NCBI GenBank assembly: GCA_905250115.1
Contig: CAJNOI010000014.1
Coordinates: forward strand, 726,232 to 790,231
From: Adineta steineri
Taxonomy: Eukaryota; Rotifera; Eurotatoria; Adinetida; Adinetidae
Reading direction: 5' to 3'
DNA: 64,000 bases
Under the pieces are notes generated by a model. The model was not told where the DNA came from and did no database searches. It saw nothing but the letters and a program-made list of their open reading frames with translations. Shown here in pieces: positions 11,179-21,758 of the stretch; the first letter of the stretch is position 1; every line of letters begins with the position of its first letter. Both the position numbers and the translations under genes were made by a program.

Positions 11179-12868
11179 GAATTTTGAATTTTTTATATTT
11201 ATCACTGAAAAAATTGAGTAACCGAAAATAATTGTAAAACAACTCATAAATATGAATTATGAATATAAATGAATATTGTTTTGATTTTAATTTCAAATGA
11301 TTTTCCTACCAAAGTCAAGTGTAATATTTAATTATGTTTGAATATTTTGTTGATTTCTACTACCAATGTGTGGAAGATCTTTCGTAGATAGTTGATAAAA
11401 TTTGTCTCACGAAAATAATAAATGTATACGTTTGAATAAATCGAACGATTATATGTGCACGGTTACACATATTTTTATAGTACACACCTACACGATATTA
11501 CTGATCGACTACCCACATATTTTATTCTGTTCTACACAATAATAAAAGAGATAATATTGAATACAATGAATATGCATGAATGAGTTCACATTTTTTTGGT
11601 TGGTTAACGATATGTGTATTATTGTAATTCGTGATTTTGTTTTGACAGTACTCATCATATTTTTATTTATAGTTATAAATATAGAACAGAACAGAACAGA
11701 TTCATTACTATAAATAATAGTTTAAGAGAGAAAGAGAATGAATAATGATAAATTACAATGATAAAATTGATTTTTAATTCATCTCATTATTTTAGTTATG
11801 TTTGAGTTGATAACAAAATACAGATTATTCATATATAGATAAATTTTCAAATTTAGAAATATAATCTAAATAAAAAATAAGTTAAATATCGAACAGTCGT
11901 TGAAGATGTTTTTATCTTTTGTAGTTTTTATTAGTTGATTAGTTTCTTTTAATAGATTGTATTGAATAATTGCAATTACTTGAAAAGTCCTATTTTGTGA
12001 TTGATAGATTGTACTGAATACTACTGCACATCATTATTTAATATTTTAATTTTTCATCTATAAAGTAGAAATAGAGAAAAATATTTACTTTTTAACTGAA
12101 TATTCTTGATAAGATTAATGTTATGATTATTACACACTCATTCTAATAATTCTAATAGATTTGTAATGTTTATCTAATAGTAAACTTTATTTTTGATGAA
12201 ACTGTAGTTGTAAGTGAGGCTAACCATTTTATAACATTTTTTAAATTCTACTAAATAAAATCTATTCAAACTAGAATTTTAGAAATGATTATTGAATTGT
12301 TTTGTTTGTTAGTAGTTACCTTTCAAATAGATTTAATAATTTCCAGAGCGAGAAATCTCAGTGTCAAATTTGTCTATGAATAAATACTGAAAAGTATAGG
12401 ATTTTGTTGGAGAGATTCGCATCTGGAAGATGAATAAAAATTATTATAGTTAGTAAACTTTGTAATTTTAAGAAAATATATATGTAAATAATAAATTAAG
12501 TGTTGAAAGTATTCGATTAATGATGAAACTGTTATATATTCATAAAATTATTTTGAGAAAAACTTAATATCGTTCATTTATTCATAAGATTGTCTTATAC
12601 TATCTGTATGATATTACATTAGAATTATTTTTGAAGTTCTACTTTTTTAGATTATTGTTTAGACAAGGAGTATTAGAGAGTCAGTTGTCGAGTTAATCAG
12701 TTCATTTTGAATTTCTTTCGATTAAAACTATTTATTTTATTTTATACATTTTCTTTTGCAATATTAAGAACTCATAGTAGATTTTTAAATTTAGAAATAA
12801 TCCTCTTTTGATATTTTTTCTCTCTATTGAATATCATCTTTTCAAATACAACAAAAAACATCCACTTA
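11179..12868. other. Intergenic, no gene seen
   Basis: AT-rich. There is a short AGAAC tandem run near 11683-11700. Nothing else was recognised. Confidence 0.5.
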
Positions 12869-13921
12869 TCAAATATCATTTTTTATTATATATAATATCA
12901 TTTCACTATTTAAATAGACTTTCTTAAGTGTCTCATGTAATCCAACATGTTCACAGATTGCTTGTTTGTATGAATCGAGATAAGTACGATAATGTTTTCC
13001 TTTTATACTTGAATATCGATAAAGAGTTGCACCAGAAAAACACGATTGTACAGGTACTAAATCGATATTACATGGATAGATTCTAAAAAATGATGACCAT
13101 ATATCATTATACAATACACTCCACTTTTGATTCTGTTCATCTTTGTGTGCATATGGATCAAAATATTTTTTGCGACCAAATAGTATATGATTATAAACAC
13201 CATTTGCACAAATTGCATCGATAGTTGGATCTGTATTGAAATGAAAACCAGTTGACAGAAGTCCATCAACATAAGTATAAGTTACCAGATCAAAATCTTG
13301 TACGAGAAGATAATCATATTGTGATAGTTGAGTGTTATCTTCGATATATTTCATGTAGATATTTCGTAGCTGAACCATCTTTTCAATACGTGATAGATCT
13401 GGAAGATGATTTGGTGCAGTACGAGCTAATGATAGGTTGCATGGACGATCATCATTAACTTTATTACCACATCCAATAACATGAACTCGACCAGCAACTT
13501 TTTTATCTTGAGCCCAGCGAATTAATTGACGTCTTGTTCCATCTTTTGAATCGTTCTCTACAATAACAATGGCATAATCAGCAAACAAGCGTGTTATCTG
13601 TTCGATTTGTTGACGAATACGAGGAATTCGTGTTTCACGATCACGTACCATTCCACAAATAATGACTCGACTACGTGCTAGATGTAAAAGACCTGATTCA
13701 AGTCTAGTTCTGTTTTTTTGTGGACATTGTAAAGATTGCGGTAGAAGAAAATCATCAGTAGCAGACAATTTTGAAGTTGCAAAGATAATATGAGGAATAA
13801 TGGAAAATATAAATAAGAAAACTGCAGAGATCAAGATAATAAGAAGTCCCCATCGATGACGATAATAGGAAAGATAAGACTCAGTTATATTCATTGGTCG
13901 TTCTTTGATTTTTAGAAACAT
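12869..13921 (-). CDS. Type II membrane glycosyltransferase-like protein
   Basis: Single-exon ORF of 350 aa, ATG at 13921. A short basic cytosolic tail is followed by one membrane anchor (about residues 25-49), as in Golgi glycosyltransferases. The luminal part has a GT-A-like pattern: VIICGMVRDRE near 86, VIVENDSKDGT near 119-129, a DFD triad (209-211) likely to be the metal/nucleotide-sugar site, then VDGLLSTGF and ICANGVYN. This order (RD, ENDSKDGT, DxD, ANG) resembles glycosyltransferases I know from giant viruses and some bacteria rather than common animal families. The donor and acceptor sugars are unknown. It lacks introns, which fits acquisition by transfer but does not prove it. The membrane topology is clear; the enzymatic call is moderate. 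Confidence 0.65.
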   Translation of the reverse strand: MFLKIKERPMNITESYLSYYRHRWGLLIILISAVFLFIFSIIPHIIFATSKLSATDDFLLPQSLQCPQKNRTRLESGLLHLARSRVIICGMVRDRETRIPRIRQQIEQITRLFADYAIVIVENDSKDGTRRQLIRWAQDKKVAGRVHVIGCGNKVNDDRPCNLSLARTAPNHLPDLSRIEKMVQLRNIYMKYIEDNTQLSQYDYLLVQDFDLVTYTYVDGLLSTGFHFNTDPTIDAICANGVYNHILFGRKKYFDPYAHKDEQNQKWSVLYNDIWSSFFRIYPCNIDLVPVQSCFSGATLYRYSSIKGKHYRTYLDSYKQAICEHVGLHETLKKVYLNSEMILYIIKNDI

Positions 13922-15438
13922 TTTGTGTAGAGAATATATAAATACGTTATTTGTATCTAAAACAATACGATAATAGAAAACTATAATGTAAAATATCTTA
14001 AGAGTAGACGACAGTGTGATTAGTAATAAGAAACTTGAAACTAAAAACTTTGATATTCAACAATTGCATCAACTGATATTTACATTATTAACAATAGTTG
14101 AATACTTGAATGAACAATTGTATCATCTAATTTTATTTTAGTGTTTGTTATATATATATAATTGCCAAAACTACTTACAAGTTTTGAAAAATATAAATAT
14201 TTTGATTTATTGAAATTCCAATAATTAAATGAGTGCTGTACTATACACATCGTGCCTGCATCATGAGAAAAATAATTTGTTTGTACAAATGAGAGAAAAA
14301 GTAGGACAAGTTTTATTTCGTCTCCATAACATCAGAGTTGTTCTCTCTCTCTAGTATGACTTATTGTATTGTAAACACTCAAATATTCATTAAAAGCGAC
14401 GAAATAGTTGCTGTTCTTCTACTTCTATATCGAAATGTCAACTAAAGAAACAAATGTCACCGATGTTTTTTTTCACTTCTATGCGTATCGAACACAAGTA
14501 AAATAACCAGAGACTAAATTATACAGAACTGAAAAGAAAAAAAGAAGGCGCCCTTTTTACCGTTCATAATTCCTTCTCTCTCGTCTTTACATTCTGGAAT
14601 TAAATTACACGACAGTATACGATCGATAAAGAAGCACAAAATAATTATTATTTTATACATTTCTTTGTAGTTGAAAGAAAAAAAATGAATCATAGAACAA
14701 GCAGATCATTCAATGATTCAGTTTACTGTAGAATAAAAAATACGCAGTAAATTTAATGCATGAAATATGAGAAATTGTCAATTTATATTTTGTATTTATG
14801 TATAATATTCTATTCAATAATAATGAGAAAGATCATTGTAATTTGTGATTATTTAATAAGAAAACGTTCTAGAGAAAATTGTTATCTTTTTCATGGGTTG
14901 ATAAAAGTTCATAATTGAATTAACTTTTCATCTTTGTACTATTTATAAACATGAGTATTTATCCTTTTCTCTTATGGTGAAATAGAATGAATAGAGGATA
15001 ATATTAGCCGATGAAATCTCTATATTTTAATCGTCCATTCCACCACTTCGTAGAAAATAAGAAAAGAAAAAAGGTATCAATGACTCAGATGAAATAAGAT
15101 TGAAATAAATACTCAAAGATCTATATTAGCTAAATATATGAATGGGTAAAGGTGTAAATATAGATGACTATAATGAACAAAGCATTGAGAAGAACATAAT
15201 ATTGCTAGAGAGTCATGTAGATCAATAATAGATGACGCAGTGAATGAATCTAATATCAGTTGATTGAAATGCATTGAATTTTTTTATCATCAAAAACATT
15301 CTTAAATCTAAAAAAATGTGGTGAATTTTAAAGAATGTTAACTAAAGTTGTTGAAATATTTTCATCTGATTGATACAAAATATTCTTATTCAAGATGAAA
15401 TTTCATCTGTCTTCGATAAAAAAAAAGAGTATTCCGTA
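13922..15438. other. Intergenic, no gene seen
   Basis: AT-rich spacer. A GC-rich GGCGCCCTTTTT motif sits near 14548. Bases 15431-15438 (ATTCCGTA) are the left target duplication of the next element. Confidence 0.5.
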
Positions 15439-16439
15439 CAAGGGGGAAAAAGCGAGACTTCATCTACTTCAAATGTTTTTGAAGTACGAGCGAAGTAGAT
15501 TGAAGTACGACTGAAGTAGAATGAAGTACGAGCGAAGTAGATTGAAGTACGACTGAAGTAGAATGAAGTACGAGCGAAGTAGATTGAAGTACGACTGAAG
15601 TAGAATGAAGTAGAAGTGAAGTAGATTGAAGTAGATGTGAAGTAGAGTGAAGTAGATGTGAAGTAGATTGAAGTAGATGTGAAGTAGATGTGAAGTAGAT
15701 TGAAGTAGAAGTGAAGTACGACTGAAGTAGAACTGAAGTAGATGTGAAGTACAAGTGAAGTACGGGTGAAGTATGACTGAAGTAAATTGAAGTACGACTG
15801 AAGTACCGTGAAGTATCGTACTTCACTGTACTTCAGTCATACTTCAGTCATACTTCACTGGTACTTCATTGTACTTCACATCTACTTCATTTCTACTTCA
15901 CTTCTACTTCAGTCAGGATTTCATTTGTACTTCAAGTACTAGTGGGGTACTAGTGAAGTATAGTGAAGTACAACTGAAGTACATTGAAGTACCAGTGAAG
16001 TATCAGTGAAGTAGAAGTGTAGTAGGGTGGAGTACGAGTGAAGTAGAGTGAAGTACGAGTGAAGTAGAGTGAAGTACGAGTGAAGTAGAGTGAAGTATGA
16101 GTGAAGTACAAGTGAAGTACGGGTGAAGTAGAGTGAAGTATGAGTGAAGTAGAGTGAAGTATCGGTGAAGTAGGGTGAAGTATCAGTGAAGTAGAAGTGA
16201 AGTAGGGTGAAGTAGATTGAAGTATGAGTGAAGTATGAGTGAAGTAGATTGAAGTACGGGTGAAGTATTAGTGAAGTATCAGTGAAGTATTAGTGAAGTA
16301 GAGTGAAGTATCGGTGAAGTAGGGTGAAGTATGAGTGAAGTAGAGTGAAGTATCAGTGAAGTATCAGTGAAGTACCGGTGAAGTACCGATGAAGTACTAG
16401 TGAAGTACACACTCCTGAAGTCTCGCTTTTTCCCCCTTG
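15439..16439. mobile_element. hAT-type MITE filled with a GAAGTA minisatellite
   Basis: Perfect 24-bp terminal inverted repeats (15439-15462 and 16416-16439), starting CAAGGGGGAAAAAGCGAG, are flanked by an identical 8-bp target duplication ATTCCGTA (15431-15438 and 16440-16447). An 8-bp duplication and CA-rich ends fit the hAT superfamily. Almost all of the 950-bp interior is a 10-11-bp minisatellite, GAAGTA plus 4-5 variable bases. It runs forward at 15473-15819, inverted (TACTTC) at about 15820-15935, then forward again to 16410. No transposase is present, so it must move in trans. Open frames across it are artefacts of the repeat. Confidence 0.85.
15473..16410. repeat. GAAGTA minisatellite with inverted central block
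   Basis: About 90 copies of GAAGTA at 10-11-bp spacing. In the first 150 bp a higher-order unit of about 42 bp (four short units with spacers CGAGC, GATT, CGACT, GAAT) repeats three times. The block at 15820-15935 is reverse-complemented, so the array can fold back on itself. Confidence 0.85.
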
Positions 16440-16575
16440 ATTCCGTATAACATATCTTGATAATTGGTTTCACAATTTATTCAAAATTAAATCAATGGAA
16501 AATACATAAATAAAGTGTGTCTAAGTTTGAATCTTATTTTAATTGATATTTAGAAATAAGAACATGTAGTATTGA

Positions 16576-18228
16576 TTAATCACGTTTTTGTTTTGTTGAA
16601 CGTTGGCAACATCGACGAATTGTAAAGAATAATATTGTTCCTGGCAATACAATATATATAAGTAAAAGATCGAACATGTATCGTTGATAGAATGGTAAAG
16701 TACTTTGAAATGATTCAAAACGATCAAGATCACCATTTAATTTGACAAAAAACTCAATTTCTTCAACAGCACGTTTAGTACCACCAGCATATTTCATTTC
16801 CAATGACATGAACTTGACAGCATTCTCATGTGTTCCATTCATCCACAATGTCATCATATTGTTTGTAACACTATCAAATGTAAATTCATAATTAGGAAAA
16901 TTATATGGATCTATGAAAGATTGCCAAGCTGAAGGTGGAATGAATAATGATTTTCCAACATCTAAATTCTCTACAGTAATTGCATTGGAAAATTGTTCGA
17001 CATTGAATGGCATACACACAATTGGTTTACCAAAATAAATTGATTCTAATAGTGATCCCATCCCACAATGACTTAAAAATATTTTGACAGATTCTTGTTG
17101 TAGAACCCATTTCTGTTGAATAAAACCTTCTTCAATACGCACTCGATTTTTATCGAGCAGAAGATTCTTCAACTCATCACTATGCAAATCTTTCAAGACT
17201 GCTTGATACGTATTGAAATTTGCACGACGAAATGCTAACAAAAGAAAAGTATGATTTGTTTGTAAAAGAAAATTTGTTAGTCCAATTGTTAAGTTAAGCA
17301 TTCGATTATAAGAAATGAGTGAAGTACTACCAAATGCTCCATATACAATCGATTTTGATGGTTTAGATTTTACCCATTGATTGAGATCTGTGTCTTGATC
17401 AACAATAAATGTCTCATCTACAAATGCACCCAAATATTTCGTGTATTGAGTTGAATAGGTGGGTACATAAAATCTCATAGGCATACTGATCAGTTTTAAG
17501 CATTTTGAGTTTGAAAATAGTAAATTTTTAATTGTGAAACTATCATAAAAGGGTCCTGGTACTTGTGGAAGTGATTGAAGAAATAGATAGAGAGTAGGTA
17601 CTATTGTTGGTACTATTTTTGTTAGCATTCGTAGAGTAAAAGCAACATTGTAAAGACGTGATGAAAGTCGAGTTACATCTTTTGTTGTTGTCAATGCAAA
17701 AGTATTTGGTAAATTGAAATCGAACATGTTGGGCATTACACCAGGACTTTGAATAACACAAGGTATGTTCATCTTCTGACATAAAACAGGTACACCAATA
17801 ATCATTTTACTGGACACAATCACATCGAAATGTTCGTTTGTGAGCGTTTGAATGGTCTTCTTGAGAAGCAATGAGATCATGTCGGCGAATACTGGTACTA
17901 CGAATGGCCAAGCATTAATTATTGATAGATTGGCAATAGTGGACCAGAGTTCTTCTTCCTGATTTTTCTCTGTTAAAAATGCATCGAGTGAATCATTTGA
18001 ATAGATAATGTGAAAAGAAGGCGAAGTATAAGCATCGAAATTAATATAGGTTTGAGCCAATTTTGAAGTGAGAAATGTAACATTATGATGTTGCATAGCT
18101 TTTGCTAGTTCAAATAAAGGCGTTACATGACCTCCAAGACCCATAGTAATAATTAGAACATTGGAAGCATTGTTTTGAGCAAGATGTATCGTCAAAAGCA
18201 ACAATATGGTACGAATATATGTTAACAT
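16576..18228 (-). CDS. UDP-glycosyltransferase (UGT family, GT1)
   Basis: Single-exon ORF of 550 aa, ATG at 18228, close to the 500-550 aa usual for animal UGTs. The N-terminus is a signal peptide (about 1-20, ILLLLTIHLAQ) followed by a GLGGHVTPLFELA segment. The C-terminal half carries the UGT signature: KWVLQQESVKIFLSHCGMGS, then LLESIYFGKPIVCMPF and VEQFSNA; the His-Cys-Gly and final acidic/Gln residues bind the UDP-sugar. A C-terminal membrane segment (about 515-537, LLLIYIVLPGTILFFTI) ends in a basic tail, as in ER-anchored UGTs. Likely role: conjugation of small lipophilic compounds with a sugar in the ER lumen. The signature reads LSHCG where animal UGTs often have xTHGG, so it may be closer to plant or bacterial GT1 enzymes. 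Confidence 0.88.
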   Translation of the reverse strand: MLTYIRTILLLLTIHLAQNNASNVLIITMGLGGHVTPLFELAKAMQHHNVTFLTSKLAQTYINFDAYTSPSFHIIYSNDSLDAFLTEKNQEEELWSTIANLSIINAWPFVVPVFADMISLLLKKTIQTLTNEHFDVIVSSKMIIGVPVLCQKMNIPCVIQSPGVMPNMFDFNLPNTFALTTTKDVTRLSSRLYNVAFTLRMLTKIVPTIVPTLYLFLQSLPQVPGPFYDSFTIKNLLFSNSKCLKLISMPMRFYVPTYSTQYTKYLGAFVDETFIVDQDTDLNQWVKSKPSKSIVYGAFGSTSLISYNRMLNLTIGLTNFLLQTNHTFLLLAFRRANFNTYQAVLKDLHSDELKNLLLDKNRVRIEEGFIQQKWVLQQESVKIFLSHCGMGSLLESIYFGKPIVCMPFNVEQFSNAITVENLDVGKSLFIPPSAWQSFIDPYNFPNYEFTFDSVTNNMMTLWMNGTHENAVKFMSLEMKYAGGTKRAVEEIEFFVKLNGDLDRFESFQSTLPFYQRYMFDLLLIYIVLPGTILFFTIRRCCQRSTKQKRD

Positions 18229-19214
18229 GTTGATTCAAAATAGAATTCTCTGTATAGATATGAATCGAAAAATTTATGAATTTGGTTCTATGTGTTTGTC
18301 TTATCTTTAGATGTTATCAATAAGACATCAAATATGAATCATCTGAGTTCGTGCGGCATATATTACGACAGCGAATGTAAGAAGTATGATCGATGTTTGC
18401 GCATGATTATATCTTTTCTTTCTTTTTCTCATTTCTAGGTCTTATCAGAGTCAAAAAAATCAAGTTATCTATATTATTTTTTTTTCTATTTATTGTCATA
18501 TAAAACGTTAAGAATAAGTTTTTTACGATACAACATTTTCTGCCTATTTTTTATGTACAAAAATAAAACAAAAACAGTAAAATCAACTTTTCTCTTTCGT
18601 ACAAACTCGACAATTTTTTGGGGATGAAAAAAATATTTATTAATAGTTTCGTTAATGCCTGATTGCAATTCGAAAATAAATTCATTGATGAACCATAGGG
18701 GTGTGAGTGTGGTGAGCATGCTTGGTAAGTGATCTTTATGAGATAAATATAATATCCACACCCAAAGGCAAGTCCTCAAGATGGGTTTTACAAATTTATC
18801 AAAATCGAAATATTCACAAAATCAAGTTTTTTTAATGATGCCGTTAGTATTTCATTTATTGTTCTGGATTATATGTTTCATTTCTGATCATCAGATCATT
18901 TCAAATAGATACCAAGTCAAATGATTTGCTTGGTTTGCGCTTCTCTCGTACAGTGATCAAAAAAGAACGAGAAGAATAAAAAAATATTTTTATAATCGAT
19001 AAACAAATACAAGAAGAGACGATGAGTATCTCACAAAACTTTATTTTATACACCAAATTTTTGTGTTTTGTATTGAAATAACATATTACTCAATCGCATG
19101 AAAGGTTTTTTATAACACGTGATCAACAATCACACTCACTTGAAACACAAATGCTTTTCAACATAGAAATATACAAATGAAAAAAATATGCTTTCAAAAG
19201 AAAAAAAGCCATCA
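18229..19214. other. Intergenic with one fold-back
   Basis: Contains a telomere-like fold-back (18697-18780). An open frame at 18486-18779 (-) overlaps that repeat and has no protein-like features, so it is not called a gene. Confidence 0.5.
18697..18780. repeat. Telomere-like fold-back palindrome
   Basis: A left arm AGGGGTGTGAGTGTGG near 18697-18712 and a right arm CCACACCC near 18756-18763 are imperfect complements. This copy is longer and more diverged than the others. Confidence 0.5.
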
Positions 19215-19364
19215 ATGTCTAACAAAGTCATATCAATTCTTCCCAGGCTTCCTGCTGAAATTGTTTATCAAATTTTTGACCATCTTGAAATACCAACAGT
19301 TATTGGTGGGTGTGCGTGCCTATCATCTCTCATCGTGCACCCTCGCCTGGTGTTCAATAGTTGA
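19215..19364 (+). pseudogene. F-box fragment
   Basis: An ATG at 19215 opens 49 codons starting MSNKVISILPRLPAEI. The segment LPAEIVYQIFDHLEIPTVI is a typical rotifer F-box start. After it the frame loses F-box character and stops at 19362. A GTGGGT donor near 19304 could splice it onward, but I found no continuing exon. It is either a truncated gene copy or an exon whose partner I cannot identify. A ubiquitin-like gene lies 250 bp downstream on the same strand. Confidence 0.45.
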
Positions 19365-19610
19365 AGTGAATACTTCGAGTTCTATATGTATAAGAAAATT
19401 GCAATATTCCGAAGTGTGTTTCATCCATGTCAGTTCTATTTTCCGACGTTCTGCATTATAGATTTTTCCTCGGTATATCGTGGAGGCATGTTGTCACAAC
19501 ATCACCTGTGCTGAATCATCGCTCAAAATGTAAATAAAAAAATTCGATTCATTCTCATTCCTCTCGCGTATTGTACAAACATTTATTCTTCGCCATCATT
19601 TGTCGCTGAA

Positions 19611-19853
19611 ATGCATATATTTATTCAGATGTTACGTGGCGATGTCTTCTCTGTCGAAATCGAAAGTACTGATAGTTGGGAAACTTTAAAAGACAAAATC
19701 CACGAAAAGACAGGATGGCCACCAGATCAGCAAAAATTGATTCATGGAGGTAGAGTACCGTATGATGGCCAGAAGATGAGCGACTGGCACATCCAAGATG
19801 GAAGCATTGTACATATGATCTATCCAATTCCTCGGGATTACGCTTCTCGTTGA
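19611..19853 (+). CDS. Ubiquitin-like protein without C-terminal Gly-Gly
   Basis: ORF of 80 aa that aligns with ubiquitin along its length: MHIFIQMLRGDVFSVEIEST for the first two strands, SWETLKDKIHEKTGWPPDQQ for the helix and the conserved PPDQQ turn, then KLIHGGR, DWHIQDGSIVHMIY. It ends PIPRDYASR, so the diglycine needed for conjugation is missing and the Lys48-equivalent stretch is diverged. It may be a free-standing Ubl that binds partners without being conjugated, or a decaying polyubiquitin/Ubl copy. No intron is seen within the domain; an upstream exon is possible. A polyadenylation-like AATAAA occurs near 19922. Confidence 0.7.
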   Translation: MHIFIQMLRGDVFSVEIESTDSWETLKDKIHEKTGWPPDQQKLIHGGRVPYDGQKMSDWHIQDGSIVHMIYPIPRDYASR

Positions 19854-21758
19854 TGGTGAATATGTGTCATAATCATTCTGTTTGACAAAGCATCGTCATC
19901 AGTTGTAAAACTTCATATTGTAAATAAAAAGCCAATAAATGATTCACAGATTTGTTTTATAAAAAGAAAGCGAGCACGTGTTTTTCTGCCTTTCTTAGTA
20001 GAAACTTCCAACTAATTTCACTATAAGTGTAAGTTATAAATACAAAAGATTGTTTTGATGTTTCAACTGCAAGTGCAGGGTATAGTTTAGGGTTTGATTG
20101 TGGATCAAAAGAAGACACATTTGACAAGTACATTTATACCCACATACATACACTGATATTCACACCCTAGAAAAATCAATAATTTTACTATTTTTGTCAT
20201 CATTTTTTTTAATAATCATCGTTAAAGATAAAAATAGATTTTTATTATCGCTTATTATTGCTCTGAAGAATAATTCTTTTTAGTTGGCAACAGATGCTCT
20301 TATTGATTAAATATTTTCTAAAAATAAAAGAAAACAAACTCGTTTATATCAATGCCATAAAAAAAGAAGGCAACATATTGCTTTTATTCATTATGTTAAA
20401 CAAATGTCTTTAAATATATTCATTTATTGTTTAGAAAATATTTTTGACAAATACGTTGATGTCCTCTGGGTACATTTTTTATCAAGTACATATCTTTGAA
20501 AACTTATTTATCAAAATATTTGATAACAAAAAAGTCTTTCAGTGAAATCTTATGTGCTGTAAATAAAGAAGATGAAATATATTAGAATTGAATCAGAAGA
20601 AATATTTTTTTAATTTCTATAAAAATTGGAGTCTAGACTCGTCTCACCTTTATATAGTTTTTAATTCTTGATATCTTATACATGTATATCTAAACATTTG
20701 AATATATATCAATCAATGAACGAGACGGATAAATTAAATTTGTTAATTTATTAATGAGAAATTCAATTTAGTTATCTCCATTTTCAGGACAAAATATTTC
20801 ATTATTTAAATTTTCTGAGTTATTTTATAATCAATTTTAGATTATCTATCGTATATGAATATTAACAAACATTCATATTTCAATGAGCGGAGTTGAGTTT
20901 GTTCTCTAATCAACTTGATACATATCTTCAACTGTAAACGTCCGCTGAAGATGAATAAACAAATCTATGCTTGAATATATTATCAAAAATGATGTTCAAC
21001 CTAAAATGATAAAATATTATTTAGAAGAAAAATCACTCAGTATAAATATTTTTCAATAAAAAGCATGATCTCTTATAAGATTTTCTGACAAGTAAATCCT
21101 AAAATAGTTTATATCAATCAAAATCCATCCTTTAAATATAGAGTGACGAAGAAAACGTTGACTAACAAAAACAAACAAAAAAATGATGTAATTTATCATT
21201 TAGTATAATCGAATCTCATCATCGAAGTCTAGTAAATATATTCTACATTCGATAGAAAAAAGATTCCTTTTCTTCACTGGTCTACATACTTTTTAAGTCT
21301 GCATGAAAGTGAACATTTTTTAAACGAAGAAATAAATTGGTCTTGTTGATATTTGTTTTCTCATAGATGTACTTGTTATTGTTGAGTTTTTATTTTAAAT
21401 AACTGCAAATGTCATCAAACAATATTTGACAACATGTGGTCATTATTATGCAAACTGTTACCATCTCTTTGTCTGAGTGGGTTGGAATGACTTTATAAAA
21501 AAAGGGCTAATTGTATGTATTTTCACAGATGGTGTAATAAGAGCCAAAAATAGCAAATACTTTTCTTCAGTCATATTGATGGGATATTTGATGAATGGAT
21601 ACATCTGTTGTTTTATAAAAACTATTCATTTTAGGGCAAAGTTAACGATAATGATCGACTCGTTCAAATCTTCTGTAACTATATAAGAACGTAAAAATAT
21701 CAGAGCAATTACTAACTTTCTATTTGATTTATTTTATTTTTCTGTTGTTCAACAAAGA
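19854..21758. other. Intergenic, no gene seen
   Basis: AT-rich. A weak, degenerate telomere-like pair lies at 20071-20169. An ORF at 21477-21686 has no protein-like features. Confidence 0.45.
20071..20169. repeat. Degenerate telomere-like fold-back
   Basis: Left arm AGGGTATAGTTTAGGG region (20077-20092) and right arm TATACCCACATACATAC (20135-20151) plus CACACCCT (20161-20168). Pairing is poor; this is the weakest member of the family. Confidence 0.3.

Noticed and set aside
15464-16473. Minus-strand open frames rich in Ser, Thr and Leu (YFTSTS, STSLVLH)
   Set aside because: They are the GAAGTA minisatellite read in frame inside a mobile element, with no start context and no protein-like features.
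18486-18779. 97-aa minus-strand ORF
   Set aside because: It overlaps a telomere-like fold-back and shows no conserved features.
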